DNA from: Artocarpus heterophyllus | Taxonomy: Eukaryota; Streptophyta; Magnoliopsida; Rosales; Moraceae | Reading direction: 5' to 3' | Length of the DNA stretch: 64,000 nt | NCBI GenBank assembly: GCA_025403435.1 | Contig: CM046349.1 | Span: 23,869,854 to 23,933,853, forward strand | In this document: piece by piece, positions 35,256-46,857 of the stretch | Layout of the letters: each line of letters starts with the position of its first letter | Position numbering within the stretch: the stretch's first letter is position 1 | Translations under genes and position numbers: made by a program | The notes under the pieces: generated by a model | The model's input: the letters and a program-made list of their open reading frames with translations, nothing else | Databases searched by the model: none | Told to the model about the DNA's origin: nothing

Positions 35256-37612
35256 ATGGCATCATCACATAGAGGGAGAGCCAACATTTCACATTTGGTG
35301 ATCAATGAAGAAGAACAATTTGATGATCCACTGGAAGAAATTGGAGTTGACTTACTATCTCAAGTTGATGGCTCCTCTGAAGTCACTCGTAATGGCAAAA
35401 GGAAAGTTCAACGAACTTCACCAGTTTGGAGTTATTTTGATCTCGTAACATGTACAAACGAGAATGGTGCAACAGAAGAGCGCGCAACTTACAAAGTATG
35501 CAAACAAGACTACACAGGTAAATCCTCTTCTAGCACTGGTCACTTAGAGAGGCATCACAAAAAATGCGAAGCTAAGCATAGTGTAGGTGGTGTTGATTGT
35601 CATCAACAAACACTTCAATTTAGCCCTAATGGTAGTGTTACCAATTGGTCATATGACCAACAAAGAGCTAGAGAATGGCATGCTAGATATTTGGCTAGTG
35701 CTCAACAACCAATTAGTCTTGCTGATGATCCAGCCTTTGAGGAGTACATTCAAAATGCTTATAATCTACAATATAGGCGTGTTTCAAGAACTACCACAAG
35801 AGCTGACACCATGAAAGTTTTTCATTTAATGAGGAAAAAGTTAGTAACTGAATTTAGTTCATTCACTGCATCTGTTGCATGCACATCTGATTTGTGGGAA
35901 GGTCGTATAAAAACTAGTTATATCTGTGTAACTGCACATCAACAAACACTTCAATTTAGCCCTAATGGTAGTGTTACCAATTGGTCATATGACCAACAAA
36001 GAGCTAGAGAATGGCATGCTAGATATTTGGCTAGTGCTCAACAACCAATTAGTCTTGCTGATGATCCAACCTTTGAGGAGTACATTCAAAATGCTTATAA
36101 TCTACAATATAGGCGTGTTTCAAGAACTACCACAAGAGCTGATACCATGAAAGTTTTTCATTTAATGAGGGAAAAGTTAGAAACTGAATTTAGTTCATTC
36201 ACTGCATCTGTTGCATGCACATCTGATTTGTGGGAAGGTCGTACAAAACTAGTTATATCTGTGTAACTGCACATTATGTGGATAAAGATTGGTCTTTTCA
36301 AAAAAGGTTAATTGTTTTTTGATCAATGCCTTATCCGCATGATGCCAAGGCCATTCATGATGTCATCATGGAAGTTTGTGATTTTTATGGCATTAAAGAA
36401 AAGATTTTGATATCACATTTGATAATGCATAGCTAATATTGCTGCTATTAACCTTTTCAAAACAACATTGAGACCACAACATGGCGAAACACTTTTTCAC
36501 CAAAGATGTGCTTGTCATATTATTAACTTTATGTTCAAGATGGCATGAAATTTTTTCAAGGTTATTTGGAAAATATTCGAACGGCCTTGGGTTACATAGC
36601 AAGTTTTGGCTCTAGAATTGAAGAGTTTGCTAAACTTTGCAAGAGAGCAAGCATGAAACCCAGAAAACTTCCAATTGATATAGGACACCAGTGGAATTTA
36701 ACATATTTGATGCTGAATGCATGCCTACCGTACAAAGAGGTTATAACCGCGTATTACAACTTGAAGAATCCAATTGAGCCACTTCAAGAATTTGATTGGC
36801 AAATTGCTTCATGTTTCTATAATTTCTTAAAGGTTTTTTATAAAGCCACTCTCCAACTCTCAAGTGTGTATTATCCTACCTCTCCTTATGCATTACATAA
36901 ATTGTACGACATTGCTGCAATCTTCGATATGCATAGAGATTTTGACATGTTTAGGGAATCTGTTGAGTTCATGGAACAAAAATTCAAAAAAATATTAGGA
37001 ACATGTTCCACCTTTGTATTGCCTATATTGGATCCAAAAGTTAAATTGGCTGGTGTTGAATATTTGCTTAAGGGTATAGGGGAAAAAATTAAGGGTGCAT
37101 TCTGACATCATAACCATTCAAAATGTGCAAGCAAAAGTTAACAACATATTTACTGCATATAATGAAAAATATGGAGGAGGCCAAACAGTATCCCCTACAC
37201 CTTTAGCAAATACTACATCTGTACCACATGGTTCTTCATGGGTAAGTATGATTAGCTACACCGAATTTGGTTTCGGTGCATCATCCACATCTTCAACACA
37301 CAGTGATTGGAAAACTATTTGGAAACAAATTTTGCGGCATTCATTTTCAATGAGCAAGGTGGTGGTCATGATTTCAATAAGTTTGATCTTTTGTCATTTT
37401 GGAGATCACAGTCAAGAACTTTTCTTGTACTCTCTAAAATGGCTCGTGATATACTAACTATACCAATGTCCACAATTGCAAGTAAACAAGTATTTAGTTG
37501 CAGTGGTAGAGTACTTGATCAATGGCGTGCACGTATGAGTGACGATATTCTGGAAGCAGTAATGTGCGTCAAGGATTGGGAGGATGCTCACAAAACAAGC
37601 CAAGAAGTTTAA
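35256..37612 (+). pseudogene. hAT transposase, BED-finger/RNase H-like/dimerisation domains, broken
   Basis: It would excise and reinsert the hAT element. The first frame opens at ATG 35256 and runs to 36266. The BED zinc-finger region lies at about 35400-35575, but one of its cysteines is Tyr (Ala-Thr-Tyr-Lys-Val-Cys-Lys). A 336-bp segment is duplicated head to tail in frame (35601-35936 and 35937-36272); a one-base loss in the second copy ends the frame. From 36273 to 36545 the catalytic-core coding sequence continues through stops and frame changes. It is open again at 36545-37105, then in other frames to the hAT C-terminal dimerisation domain at about 37380-37590 (Phe-Asp-Leu-Leu-Ser-Phe-Trp...Ser-Gly-Arg-Val-Leu-Asp). 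At least five lesions: not functional. Confidence 0.92.
35601..36272 (+). repeat. 336-bp tandem duplication inside the hAT transposase
   Basis: Unit 1 is 35601-35936 and unit 2 is 35937-36272. Only about five differences separate them, including one deleted A in unit 2 near 36246. The duplication length is 112 codons, so it was frame-preserving at birth. Confidence 0.95.
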
Positions 37613-37763
37613 GATGATTGGGTTGATGCCTTTGAAAATTTGGACATTTCTAATACTCCCATTGGGAGTAATACGTTGTAATTAATTATGAACAAAATTT
37701 TTTTATGTTTTTTTATGTTTTTAGTAATTTTGTAAACATCTTACGTATAGTTATCTCGATTGT

Positions 37764-37829
37764 ACTCTTTTTTCCTTTCCAAGGCTTTATCCCACTGAGT
37801 TTTCCTTGGAAAGGTTTTTAATGAGACAG
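37764..37829 (+). repeat. tail motif with 11-bp inverted repeat at the 3' end of hAT
   Basis: ACTCTTTTTTCC start, centre CCCACTGAG, end GGTTTTTAATGAGACAG. CCTTTCCAAGG and CCTTGGAAAGG form a perfect 11-bp stem around a ~20-base loop. It matches the four motif copies at 9427-10610. Confidence 0.8.
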
Positions 37830-37951
37830 TCGTAAATAAAATATCCCTTTTATATTTCCCTTGACTATACAAACTTTTATATTTGTTAAATTGTTTAAAA
37901 ATTTAAAAATAAAAATAAAAAATTAAAAAATAAAAAATTACATGCTTAGAT

Positions 37952-38165
37952 GGGCTGTCCTATTTAAACCCATGATGGGTCGGCCCATTTAAGGCTCACG
38001 GCTCACGGCACGGCCCATGTAAAATTGGCCTGTGAGCTAGGCTGGGCCAAGGTATTTTTAATATGGACTGGCCCGGCCCGACCTACGAAATTCATGCCCG
38101 ACCCGCGGCCCGTATGGGCCCAAGAAGAACAGTCCGGGCTAGGCTGGGCCGGGCCAGCCCGTTCT
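37952..38165. repeat. GGGCC-rich subterminal region, right end of hAT
   Basis: Mirror of 33546-33860: repeated GGGCC/GGCCC steps down to the right terminal inverted repeat. Confidence 0.75.
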
Positions 38166-38183
38166 TGCATCATTACGGGGAGA

Positions 38184-38448
38184 GAGTATATATAGAGTTT
38201 AGAGACCAACTAATAAGCTTGAGAATACATATAAAAAACTGACTATATATCAGAATAAAAAAAAAAGTATACATATGTTGTTCAAATTATATGTATCACA
38301 GTCACATTGATGTGCGACCATACACGCAAAGAAAGTGAAAATAGAAAAAAGTAATGGTATTGTAACTGTTAGCATACAGTGAAGCTATTGTCGATGGTAA
38401 AGAGCTAAACTATTTTCATTGGTGGAGGTTGGGTTGTATCAGAATCGT

Positions 38449-38487
<39 letters not shown>

Positions 38488-40858
38488 GTTATTCGTGTAT
38501 ACACTAGGTTATAATTCCTATAAGATACTATATTGTCCCATACTTGAGGTGATAGGTATAGAGTGTTTGGCAATGCTGTAATTATTAATCTTTTAGAGTT
38601 TTTCCCATACTGCCGCTTTTTCTTTTTCTTTTTCTTTTTTTTTTTTGTCATTTGTTTGTTGATTTATGACTGGATCATACATCATATCTTTCAAAATTTA
38701 TAGCCTGATTGTGTTTTTCCAAAAGTATAATGGAAATCTGGAGTTGAAAACAATATTCTTTTTCCAAGGGGCCCATATGGTGAACCAACTAGTATAAAAA
38801 ATTTGGCATGCAAAGATTGACTTCTAAAGTAGAAGAAACAATAATTAATCCGGACCAAAAGCTAGGAACTTAAGCCTCAATATGCATAGAAAAATCCTTT
38901 TCATCTTTGCAAAGTTTTAATCTTGTTATTCACAAAACTATAGGTTCTAATTGAGCATATTGTATACTTTTCAAATTGGGTTATACTGTTTTGTTAGCAG
39001 TAGAGTTATAACCTTAAATGGTAAGAAAATAAAAAGGAAAAAAAAGACTACAACGTACATAAGTGAAGAAAATAGAATAGAAGGAAAAGATTCTTCTTTT
39101 ATTGTATTTGATATATGCACACACGCATTCACTTTTCTTTGAGAGGACATATATATTTTCATTTAATATATATTATTTTTTAAAAAAAAAACATGTGTGT
39201 ATACATATGTGTATCTAATTTGTTGAATTTTTAACAAATCTGGGAGTAAATATTTTCAAAAAAGAGTATTTGTTTGGGTATATGGATCAATTTTCTTACA
39301 TGGTTCAAACCAGAAATTTGAATTAATAATATTGTAGTAATTTAAATGTTATGCAAGAAATACCATAGATTTGGACCAAAACTTTTTAGTTCAAATAAGT
39401 GCTTTTAAACATACTATTAGTTTCTTGATTGATTGATTATTTGAGTGAAAGTTATTTTAGAGGAACAATTAGATAAATAAAAAATTATTTATGAAATCCA
39501 CATTTGATATAAACAATATTTTAGAAAATTATGAGAGAAAAATTTAAACGGGGACATTTTTAAGAGTAATTATTTAAATAGAGACAAATAGATGGAAAAG
39601 GTACTTAAATGACATACATTTAAAATATAAAATTTTAGGAGCAATGATAAAAAGAAAGGCAAAAATGAAAAAGATAAAATCTTTAGAGAAGCAAAGCAAA
39701 AAAAAAATTTTAAAAAAACTCAAAATTTTAAGAGAAATGATAATGTCATTAATATTGTTGATGTCAATGGAAATTCGGGAAAAACTATGTAGTTTGAGAA
39801 AAATTTATAATTTTTTCTTGCAACTTTGCATAATGCTAAAATAATTAATATTACTTAATTTAAATCGAGTTTATAGCATGAATTATATAGTTTTGGTCTA
39901 ATATGAGAGTTATATTGCTTATTATAAAAAGATACTATCATTATATATATGTTAATTCTAATATTATTTTACATAGTCATTACAAACAAGGTGCAATAAT
40001 ATAATAAAGTGCAAAAACTTACTGCCAAACATAATAAAGCACACACAAACTTCAAATGTTTTTAATATCAAAAAGAGCTTTTATCTGGTTAAAAAGCATT
40101 ACGTAGGTTCCAATTTTGATCTAAACACGACATTTGCTAGGATATTACCCTTTAATAGTTCTAGACGTGATTGTTGATATGTCACATGTATGTTTCTTAA
40201 TCTCTTTCTCCTATTAGCTCATAAATTGGATATTGTTGATTTATCCAACTTGATGAGTAGTTTTCATGAAGTTGTAACGACGTCTTAACACTAATTTATG
40301 GTGGAGGATACACAAGTATATTAAAAAAACTATCTCGGTTTTGTACTTCTGAATTATTGTTTCAGTTTGAGAAATATAAGGAATATTATATCCATATATA
40401 AGAACTTTGGTTAGTTCCTAAACTCATGGAGTCAAAACTCATGACAACAGAACCCTCATCAATTTGACTCATATGAGTTGTTCCACTATTTATGTCTTCC
40501 ATGAAAAACAATAATTGAACTAGGAGACAAAAATAATAAAAATTTAGTACATATATAAACATGTAACATGACATAGGGCTTTGCATAAGAGTCATGAACT
40601 ATTCATTTTAAAAGTAAAAATTTTTAAAGACTAAATAAGTCTTAATAAATACTTTTGTTATTTTTTTAGGTCCAAAATATTAGTCAATTTTTTAAAAAAA
40701 AAATTAAAAAAAGTCCTACAAATTTGATTTATATGCACAAAAAAAAAAATCGAGCCTTTTTGGATATTTTATGGAATTTTTTGAAAATATACTAGATTTT
40801 TATAGATATTCCGTGACATTTGTAGATATTATAATTGCAAAAGAAAAATCCTTCCCCT
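38184..40858. other. AT-rich intergenic DNA
   Basis: No supported gene. (TA)12 at 38461-38484, poly-A/T runs, and Lys-rich or Phe-rich ORFs (39644-39844, 38971-39162) that are compositional. Confidence 0.6.
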
Positions 40859-40863
40859 AAATC

Positions 40864-42890
40864 TGTTGGAAAAATAATAAGCAACAGAATTTTAAAAATT
40901 TTATATCAGAGTATCTTCTAAAACACAAGTTTGACATGCTATATACATAAATTAACCAGATCTTACTAACCTTTGAATGCCGAAGAACTTCCGTAATCTG
41001 TGAAACGAAGTAACGTTCCAGAAGAGCCTCAACCAACTGGTCTTCTTTGCTATTCTCTATCCGCGATCGGAGTGAGTGTGGGCTCACACGTACAGTTCTT
41101 CCTCTAGGTGACTCTCCTTCCAACCAATTGAGAGAACCAAAAGCTAGTGTTTGTGATTTGTGAACAAGAGCTCTCAGGGAGTTTTAGATTCTCACCAGCA
41201 GAGTATCTCTCTTAATCTCTCAATTGATCTGATTAACTTATGTGAATTACTCCCTATTTATAGAGGTTTGGTCTAGGGTCATCCTTATCAGATTAGGTCT
41301 CAAAAATTTAAATCAAAATCAAATTCGGATCAATATCTGATAAAATCCGTGTAAAAACGCGTAATCTTATCCTTCGCACATCGGCAGGCCGAACTGTCTA
41401 ATCGGCATGCCGAACTTGCCCATCGGCAGGCCGAACTTGCCTATCGGCATGCCGAATTGCCGAAAAATATCTCAGCGGATTATTTATTTTCTACCCTAGA
41501 TTCTATAGGATAAAGTCTTAGTTTTAATTCAAATAATCCAATAGAGAAGTTATCTAATTAAAACAACTTTATCTAGGTAATCTCTAGGAAAATAAATGAT
41601 TCTTAATAATTCTACAAGTTTATCATGATTTAATTTATTCAAAATTAAATCAACTAATACACAGACAAGAATTATCCAATCCCAATAATTCAACAAGTTT
41701 ATGTTGAATTAATTTTATCATAAAATAAATACAATCGATAAACAAACATGAATTATTTTATTCTTTCGAATTTCAACCAACCTAATAAATCTGACATAAG
41801 TCACCAATTAGTGGAAAAGCACGCTGCATCGTTACAAGATGTTGTGAGCTAACAAAGGAGACCAAATAGACCTATATAGTTCAAGCTCCCGATAATTATG
41901 AAACCCAATATTTCAGATATACATTTTATAATTATCAACTCCAATGCTACTCCACTAAAAGCTTGGAGCTGCACTCTCGAACTATATAGAATTACGAAGC
42001 CCGTATAGCTAAGTCTTTATGACATATCATAGTGTATCGTATCCCCATAGGATTATCCATAATCGACTTAAGGACAAGTTCTATCTTACCTTCATGATTA
42101 TTTTTAGCTTACATTCCATTATCTCACTATCGAAAAACTTACCATCCAAAGACGGTATACCAATTGGTTACACCTATGTATCCAAATGGTTGAGTACTCC
42201 AGTTTTCTAATTACAAGATAATGCATATAAGAGGATATCACTACTCCTGAAGAGGAGCTATAGATTCCATATCTATAAATAACAGGTCTACGCTACCAAG
42301 AGTTATGCCTCTAATATACCGGCATACATGCCACTATTAAGATGTGGGTGTCACCCTTTGGTACATCAAAAGACACAAGTCAAGACAACAGGCCCACTAT
42401 TCATCTCAAGATTAAGATACAATACAAATGATTGTCTAAAGTGAATCGATTTACCGAGATAGAATTATTAATCCAAATCAAGTCACTTTATGTCCCGATC
42501 CAACACATCGTCACCTATGACAACGTGCCAATGTTTCTATTTATGGAGTCCACCTCTGATGGTCAAGACAAACTATCTCCCAGTTAGGACATATATAACA
42601 TAACAATCGTTACATGAATAAAGCACCCAACTTTATTCCCTCGATTGCGGATCTTATGATTTAGACCGTCACCTTAAGAATCGTGTCTTCCGCATAATCT
42701 ATCCATCATATGCCCAATTCTTAAGGTTTAGACCGACAATCTTAGACTATTGTTTGCTTAATATACATTCAACAAATATGAACATAAAGAGGATAAGATT
42801 TGGTATATAAACACAAAATAAATTCTTTATTAATAAAATGTCTCCAAAAACTTGTTACATTTTTACTCCTTAGGGCATACATGTCTAACA
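40864..42890 (-). repeat. 3' LTR of the copia element
   Basis: 2027 bp, plus-strand text TGTTGGAAAAAT...ATGTCTAACA. A minus-strand TATA box (CTATAAATAG) lies at 41254-41263. It holds four 21-bp palindrome units at 41381-41462. Confidence 0.95.
41381..41462. repeat. TCGGCAGGCCGA/TCGGCATGCCGA array, exact 21-bp period
   Basis: Four units start at 41381, 41402, 41423 and 41444. Cores alternate AG and AT at the centre; TCGGCATGCCGA is a perfect palindrome. The sister LTR has three units. Confidence 0.92.
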
Positions 42891-42901
42891 ATCTCCCACT
42901 T
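42891..42901 (-). other. polypurine tract of the copia element
   Basis: Minus-strand AAGTGGGAGAT directly precedes the 3' LTR, the usual copia plus-strand primer. Confidence 0.8.
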
Positions 42902-43006
42902 GCACTAAGTGAGTAAATATGACAAATCTCGCATCCCCATAGCTTTCACGTGCCCCTCAAAGACTCTCATAGTAATTGTCTTCATAAATGGATCAGCTAA
43001 ATTGTC

Positions 43007-44682
43007 CTATGATGCGATCTTGCACACAGTGACATGCCCGGCCTTAACGAAGTTCTTTATCACATGATATTTTCGATCAATATGCTTACTCTTATTGTGA
43101 AATCTTGGTTCCTTAGCATTAGCTACCACCGCACTGTTATCACAGTATAGTGATACTATTTTATCCATACTAGGAACTACCTCAAGATCGCCAGGGAACT
43201 TGCGGAGCCACACTCCTTCTTTTGAAGCATCACTAGCTGCCACATACTCGGCCTCCATTGTTGATCCGAAATGCAATCTTGCTTCACACTTCTCCAACTA
43301 ATGGCACTGCCGTCCAAAGTAAACACAAAACCTGAAGTCAATTTCTTATAGTCCAGACAGGATTGAAAATCTGAGTCAGTATATCCTAGAGGAGTTAAGT
43401 CCTCACCTGAATATACAACCATATACCATCGAGTCCTTCTCAAGTACTTGAAAATATGCTTTACCGTAATCCAATGGTTCGATCTTGGATCTGCCTAAAA
43501 TCGACTTACAATTCCAACTGCATAACAAATATCCGGTTGTGTGTGAAGCATGGCATACATGAGACTACCCACTGTCGAAGCATCAGGCACCTTCTTCATG
43601 TATTCTCTTTCTTCCTCAGACTTTGGAGAGTCTTTCTTAGAAAGAGTAATTCCAGACCTAGATAATTGCCCACCTTTCTTGGAATCCTACATTGCAAACC
43701 TCCTGAGAATTTTATCTATGTAGCTAGCCTAGGACAAAGCTATCATTTTGTTCTTCCAATCTTGAAAGATCTGGATATTGAGAACAAAATTAGCCTCACC
43801 TAAGTTCTTCATGTCAAACTGCTTGGTCAACCATAATTTGACTGATGATAATGCCCCAATGTCATTGCCAATTAGCAGAATATCATCTACATAGAGTAAT
43901 AGAAAAACCACCCTCCTATCTTTAATGTGTTCATAAACACATGGCTCATTCACATTTTGTGAGAACCCATAAGTCTTGATCACCTGATCAAATCTTATGT
44001 TCCAAGAACGAGAAGCCTACTTAAGTCCATAAATTGACTTTAGCAGCTTACAAACCTTACCCTCTTGACCCTTAACCTTGAACCCGTCTGGTTGTTCCAT
44101 ATAAATGGACTCATCAAGATAGCCATTTAAAAAAGCCGTCTTGACATCCATCTGCCAAATCTCATTGTCGAGAGCGGCAGCTATGGACAAGAGAATCCAG
44201 ATGGACTTAAGCATGGCTACATGCGAAAAGGTTTCCTCATAATTGATTCCTTCCTTTTGCGTATAACTCTTAGCTACCAGTCTAGCCTTAAAGGTTTTAA
44301 CCTTTCCATCTACTCCTCTTTTCCTCTTGTAGATCCACTTACACCCTATGGGTTTTACCCCTTCGGGAAGATCCACAAACTTCCAGACCTAATTAGTCTC
44401 CATAGACTTCATCTCTATGTTCATGGCCTCTATCTAGAGTTTTGAATCAACATCCTCCATAGCCTCTACGTAAGTATAAGGATCTCTGTCATGTTCATCC
44501 GGTTCAGCTACGAAGACCTCCCCATTGAACATATACCTCTTAGGTTGACGCTCGATCCTCCCACTACGCCGAAGTCCCTTAGGTTGTTGTTCAGGTTCGT
44601 TTGGTTTTTCTACACTGATCGGAATGGTTTCATTCAGAACCTCCGGAGTGATCGGATCACTCCTTAACTCCTCAAGCACCAC
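43007..44682 (-). pseudogene. copia reverse transcriptase and RNase H, decayed
   Basis: Minus-strand fragments. 44434-44682 is the linker with a Arg-Arg-Ser-Gly-Arg segment. 44017-44376 is the RT N-terminal part (Gly-Cys-Lys-Trp-Ile-Tyr-Lys...Met-Asp-Val-Lys-Thr-Ala-Phe-Leu-Asn-Gly). 43729-43983 contains the catalytic Tyr-Val-Asp-Asp. 43177-43443 and 43007-43297 hold RNase H (Tyr-Thr-Asp-Ser-Asp, then Glu-Ala-Glu-Tyr-Val-Ala, then Cys-Asp-Asn-Ser-Ala) in two frames. Stops and at least one frame change separate the pieces, so no enzyme can be made. It would have copied the element RNA to DNA in cytoplasmic particles. Confidence 0.93.
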
Positions 44683-44688
44683 TTTGCT

Positions 44689-45590
44689 TCAAGGCTTAAA
44701 GTCGTCCATGTAACTCTCCTCAAGGAAAGCTGTATTATTTGAAACCACGACTTTATTTTTCTTTGGGTTATAGAAATAACCCCCTTTAGTCCTTTTTGGA
44801 TATCCTACAAACACGCAAACTTCCAAACGTGCTTTCAACTTATTCGCATCCTTAAACAAGACCTGAGCCAAACATTCCCATATGCGAATATGGTTTAAAG
44901 ATGTCTTCCTGCCCGTCCATAACTCGTGAGGAGTTTTAGGGACTGATTTTGAAGGCACATTGTTCAAAAGACAACATGCTGTTTGTAGTGTATATCCCCA
45001 AAAGGATAAAGGTAATGATGAATAACTCATCATGGACTTGACCATGTCCAATAAAGTTCTATTCCTTCTCTTCGTTACGCCATTCTGTTGCAGAGTACCT
45101 GGTGTAGTCAAATGGGATAAAATCCTATTCTCTAATAAGTGTCCCAAGAACTCATCAGAAAGGTATGCTCCACCTCGATCGGATCGAAGTGCCTTTATGG
45201 GTCTACCCAATTGCTTTTCCACTTTAGCTCAAAACCCCCTAAACTTGTCAAAAGTTTCGCTTTTGTGGGGCATCAGGTACACATACCCATACCTTGAGTA
45301 CTCATCAATAAAAGTGACAAAGTACTCATACCCTCATCATGTCTGAATGTTCATTGGTCCGTAAACATCACTATGCACAAATTCTAGAACCCCTTCGGCC
45401 CTATTGCCCTTAGACCCGAATGGTCTTTTGGTCATTTCACCCTCCAAACAATATTCACATTGAGGTATAGATTCCACCTTTAACTAACTTAAAGGTCCAT
45501 CCCTTACCAAGCTTTGAATCCTATTTAGGTTAATATGACCAAGGCGCAAATGCTAAAGATAAGTCTTATTAGAGTGAGTAGTTCTAAGTC
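44689..45590 (-). pseudogene. copia integrase, decayed
   Basis: The pre-integrase zinc region is visible at about 45420-45560 (His-Leu-Arg-Leu-Gly-His and Cys-Glu-Tyr-Cys) with in-frame stops. The core ORF 44689-45222 contains the second catalytic Asp (Arg-Ser-Asp-Arg-Gly-Gly-Ala-Tyr). The catalytic Glu is Lys: the usual Val-Ala-Glu-Arg-Arg-Asn is Val-Thr-Lys-Arg-Arg-Asn, a G-to-A type change on the coding strand. The C-terminal part (Phe-Val-Gly-Tyr-Pro segment) is preserved. Catalytically dead even if translated. Confidence 0.92.
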
Positions 45591-46857
45591 ATTTAGAGTT
45601 ATTATCAATCATCTCAGCATTAAGCAGTAAGTCCATCTTAGGTTTGATAAAATATAGATTATTTTGCATCCATCCAAAACAGATAAAAGATTTGTTTTTA
45701 TGAATCACCACTTTACCATTAAAAGAAACCAAATAGGAGTTTTTAAATAAACAAGCTACATAAATTAAATTCCTTTTAAATTTAGGAACATAAAAACAAT
45801 CTTGAAAAATTAAATTCCTATAATTATCAAAATAAATATGGACGTTTCCCACTACTTCCGCTAAGACCAAGGATCCATCGCCCATCCGAAGCGTGAAGTC
45901 TTCATGTAGTAGACTTCTCGTTTCTTTGAACCCCTGTAGAGAAACACAAACATGATTAGTTGCATCGGAATCTATGACCCAAATGTCACTGGATTCCTCA
46001 ACCAAACAAGTTTCTAAATACAAAATATCACACCTACCTCCTTTGGAAAAGAAGTCCTTGCAATGCTTCTTGATGTGCCCGACCTTCCCATAGAAGAAGC
46101 ACTTAAGCTTCTTCGGGTTCTTCTTCTTCTTTTTCTTGCTCTTGGTACTAGCAGGAATAGAAGACTTCCTGTTCTTGACCCGTTGCTTCTTTCCATTCTT
46201 AGAATTGAGATTGGAACCAGAAGCAGCTACCATATTGGCCTCTCCACCTGCAGGAGACTCCTTGATCAGTAGTTTGAACTCCTGTAACTGTTTCATTAAT
46301 TCTGTTAAGGTCATATCCCGCTTATTGCTTAAATTAAAAGTAGCTCTAAACGGAATAAATTCCTTTGGCAGAGTGTCAAAGACCATAGTCATCTGAGTTT
46401 CAGCATCGATGTCGACTCCATTGGTTTGAGCCTCAGCGAGGTAACCCATGACCAACATCATGTGCTCCTTTATAGATATCCCTGGCCCCTGCTTACAGTT
46501 AAGAAGTTTTCGATGCGCTCTTTGCCGCTTTGTTATGGCCTGGCCTCCAAACATGTCTTCTAGATTATCCAAGATCTACTTCGCAGTCTCATAATCTTGA
46601 TGTTAAGCCTGCAGTACATTATTCATGCTGGCCATAACATAGCAGCAGGCCTGATCATTTTCATCTTTCCAGCGATCGTACGCTTGGAATTACTCATTAG
46701 TGGTGTCTCTCGTAGGCTCGGGAGGACAAGGGGTTATCAGCACAAATTTTAGTTTTTCAAAGGAGAGGATGATATCCTAGTTCTGTCTCCAATCATTATA
46801 ATTCTCTCCGGTTAATAGGTTTTTGTTAAGTATCGAAGATAAAGCATTTTTAAACAT
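45591..46857 (-). pseudogene. copia gag and protease, decayed
   Basis: Gag starts at ATG 46857 (minus) and is interrupted by an in-frame TAG at 46777-46779 and further stops before the frame opens again at 46572. It then runs to 45589 through gag, zinc knuckle and protease. The knuckle at 46060-46101 has lost its second Cys (Cys-Phe-Phe-Tyr). The protease motif at 45961-45972 reads Asp-Ser-Asp-Ala instead of Asp-Ser-Gly-Ala. Both are single-base changes. Gag would have formed the particle and protease processed it. Confidence 0.92.

Larger units (their letters stand above)
33532..38175 (+). mobile_element. hAT transposon (Ac-like) with broken transposase
   Basis: Terminal inverted repeats: TAGAGATGCAACAATGGGC at 33532 and, on the minus strand from 38175, TAATGATGCAAGAACGGGC. 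The flanking 8-mers CAGGAAGG and CGGGGAGA agree at only five positions, so the duplication is decayed or the boundary is off by a base. Both ends carry several hundred bases dense in GGGCC/GGCCC. Inside are a repeated 5' leader, a BED-finger transposase pseudogene and a 3' tail motif. The length (4.6 kb) and layout fit an Ac-like hAT element. Confidence 0.85.

Noticed and set aside
33524..38183. Perfect 8-bp target duplication of the hAT element
   Set aside because: The flanking 8-mers match at only five positions, so a perfect duplication cannot be claimed.
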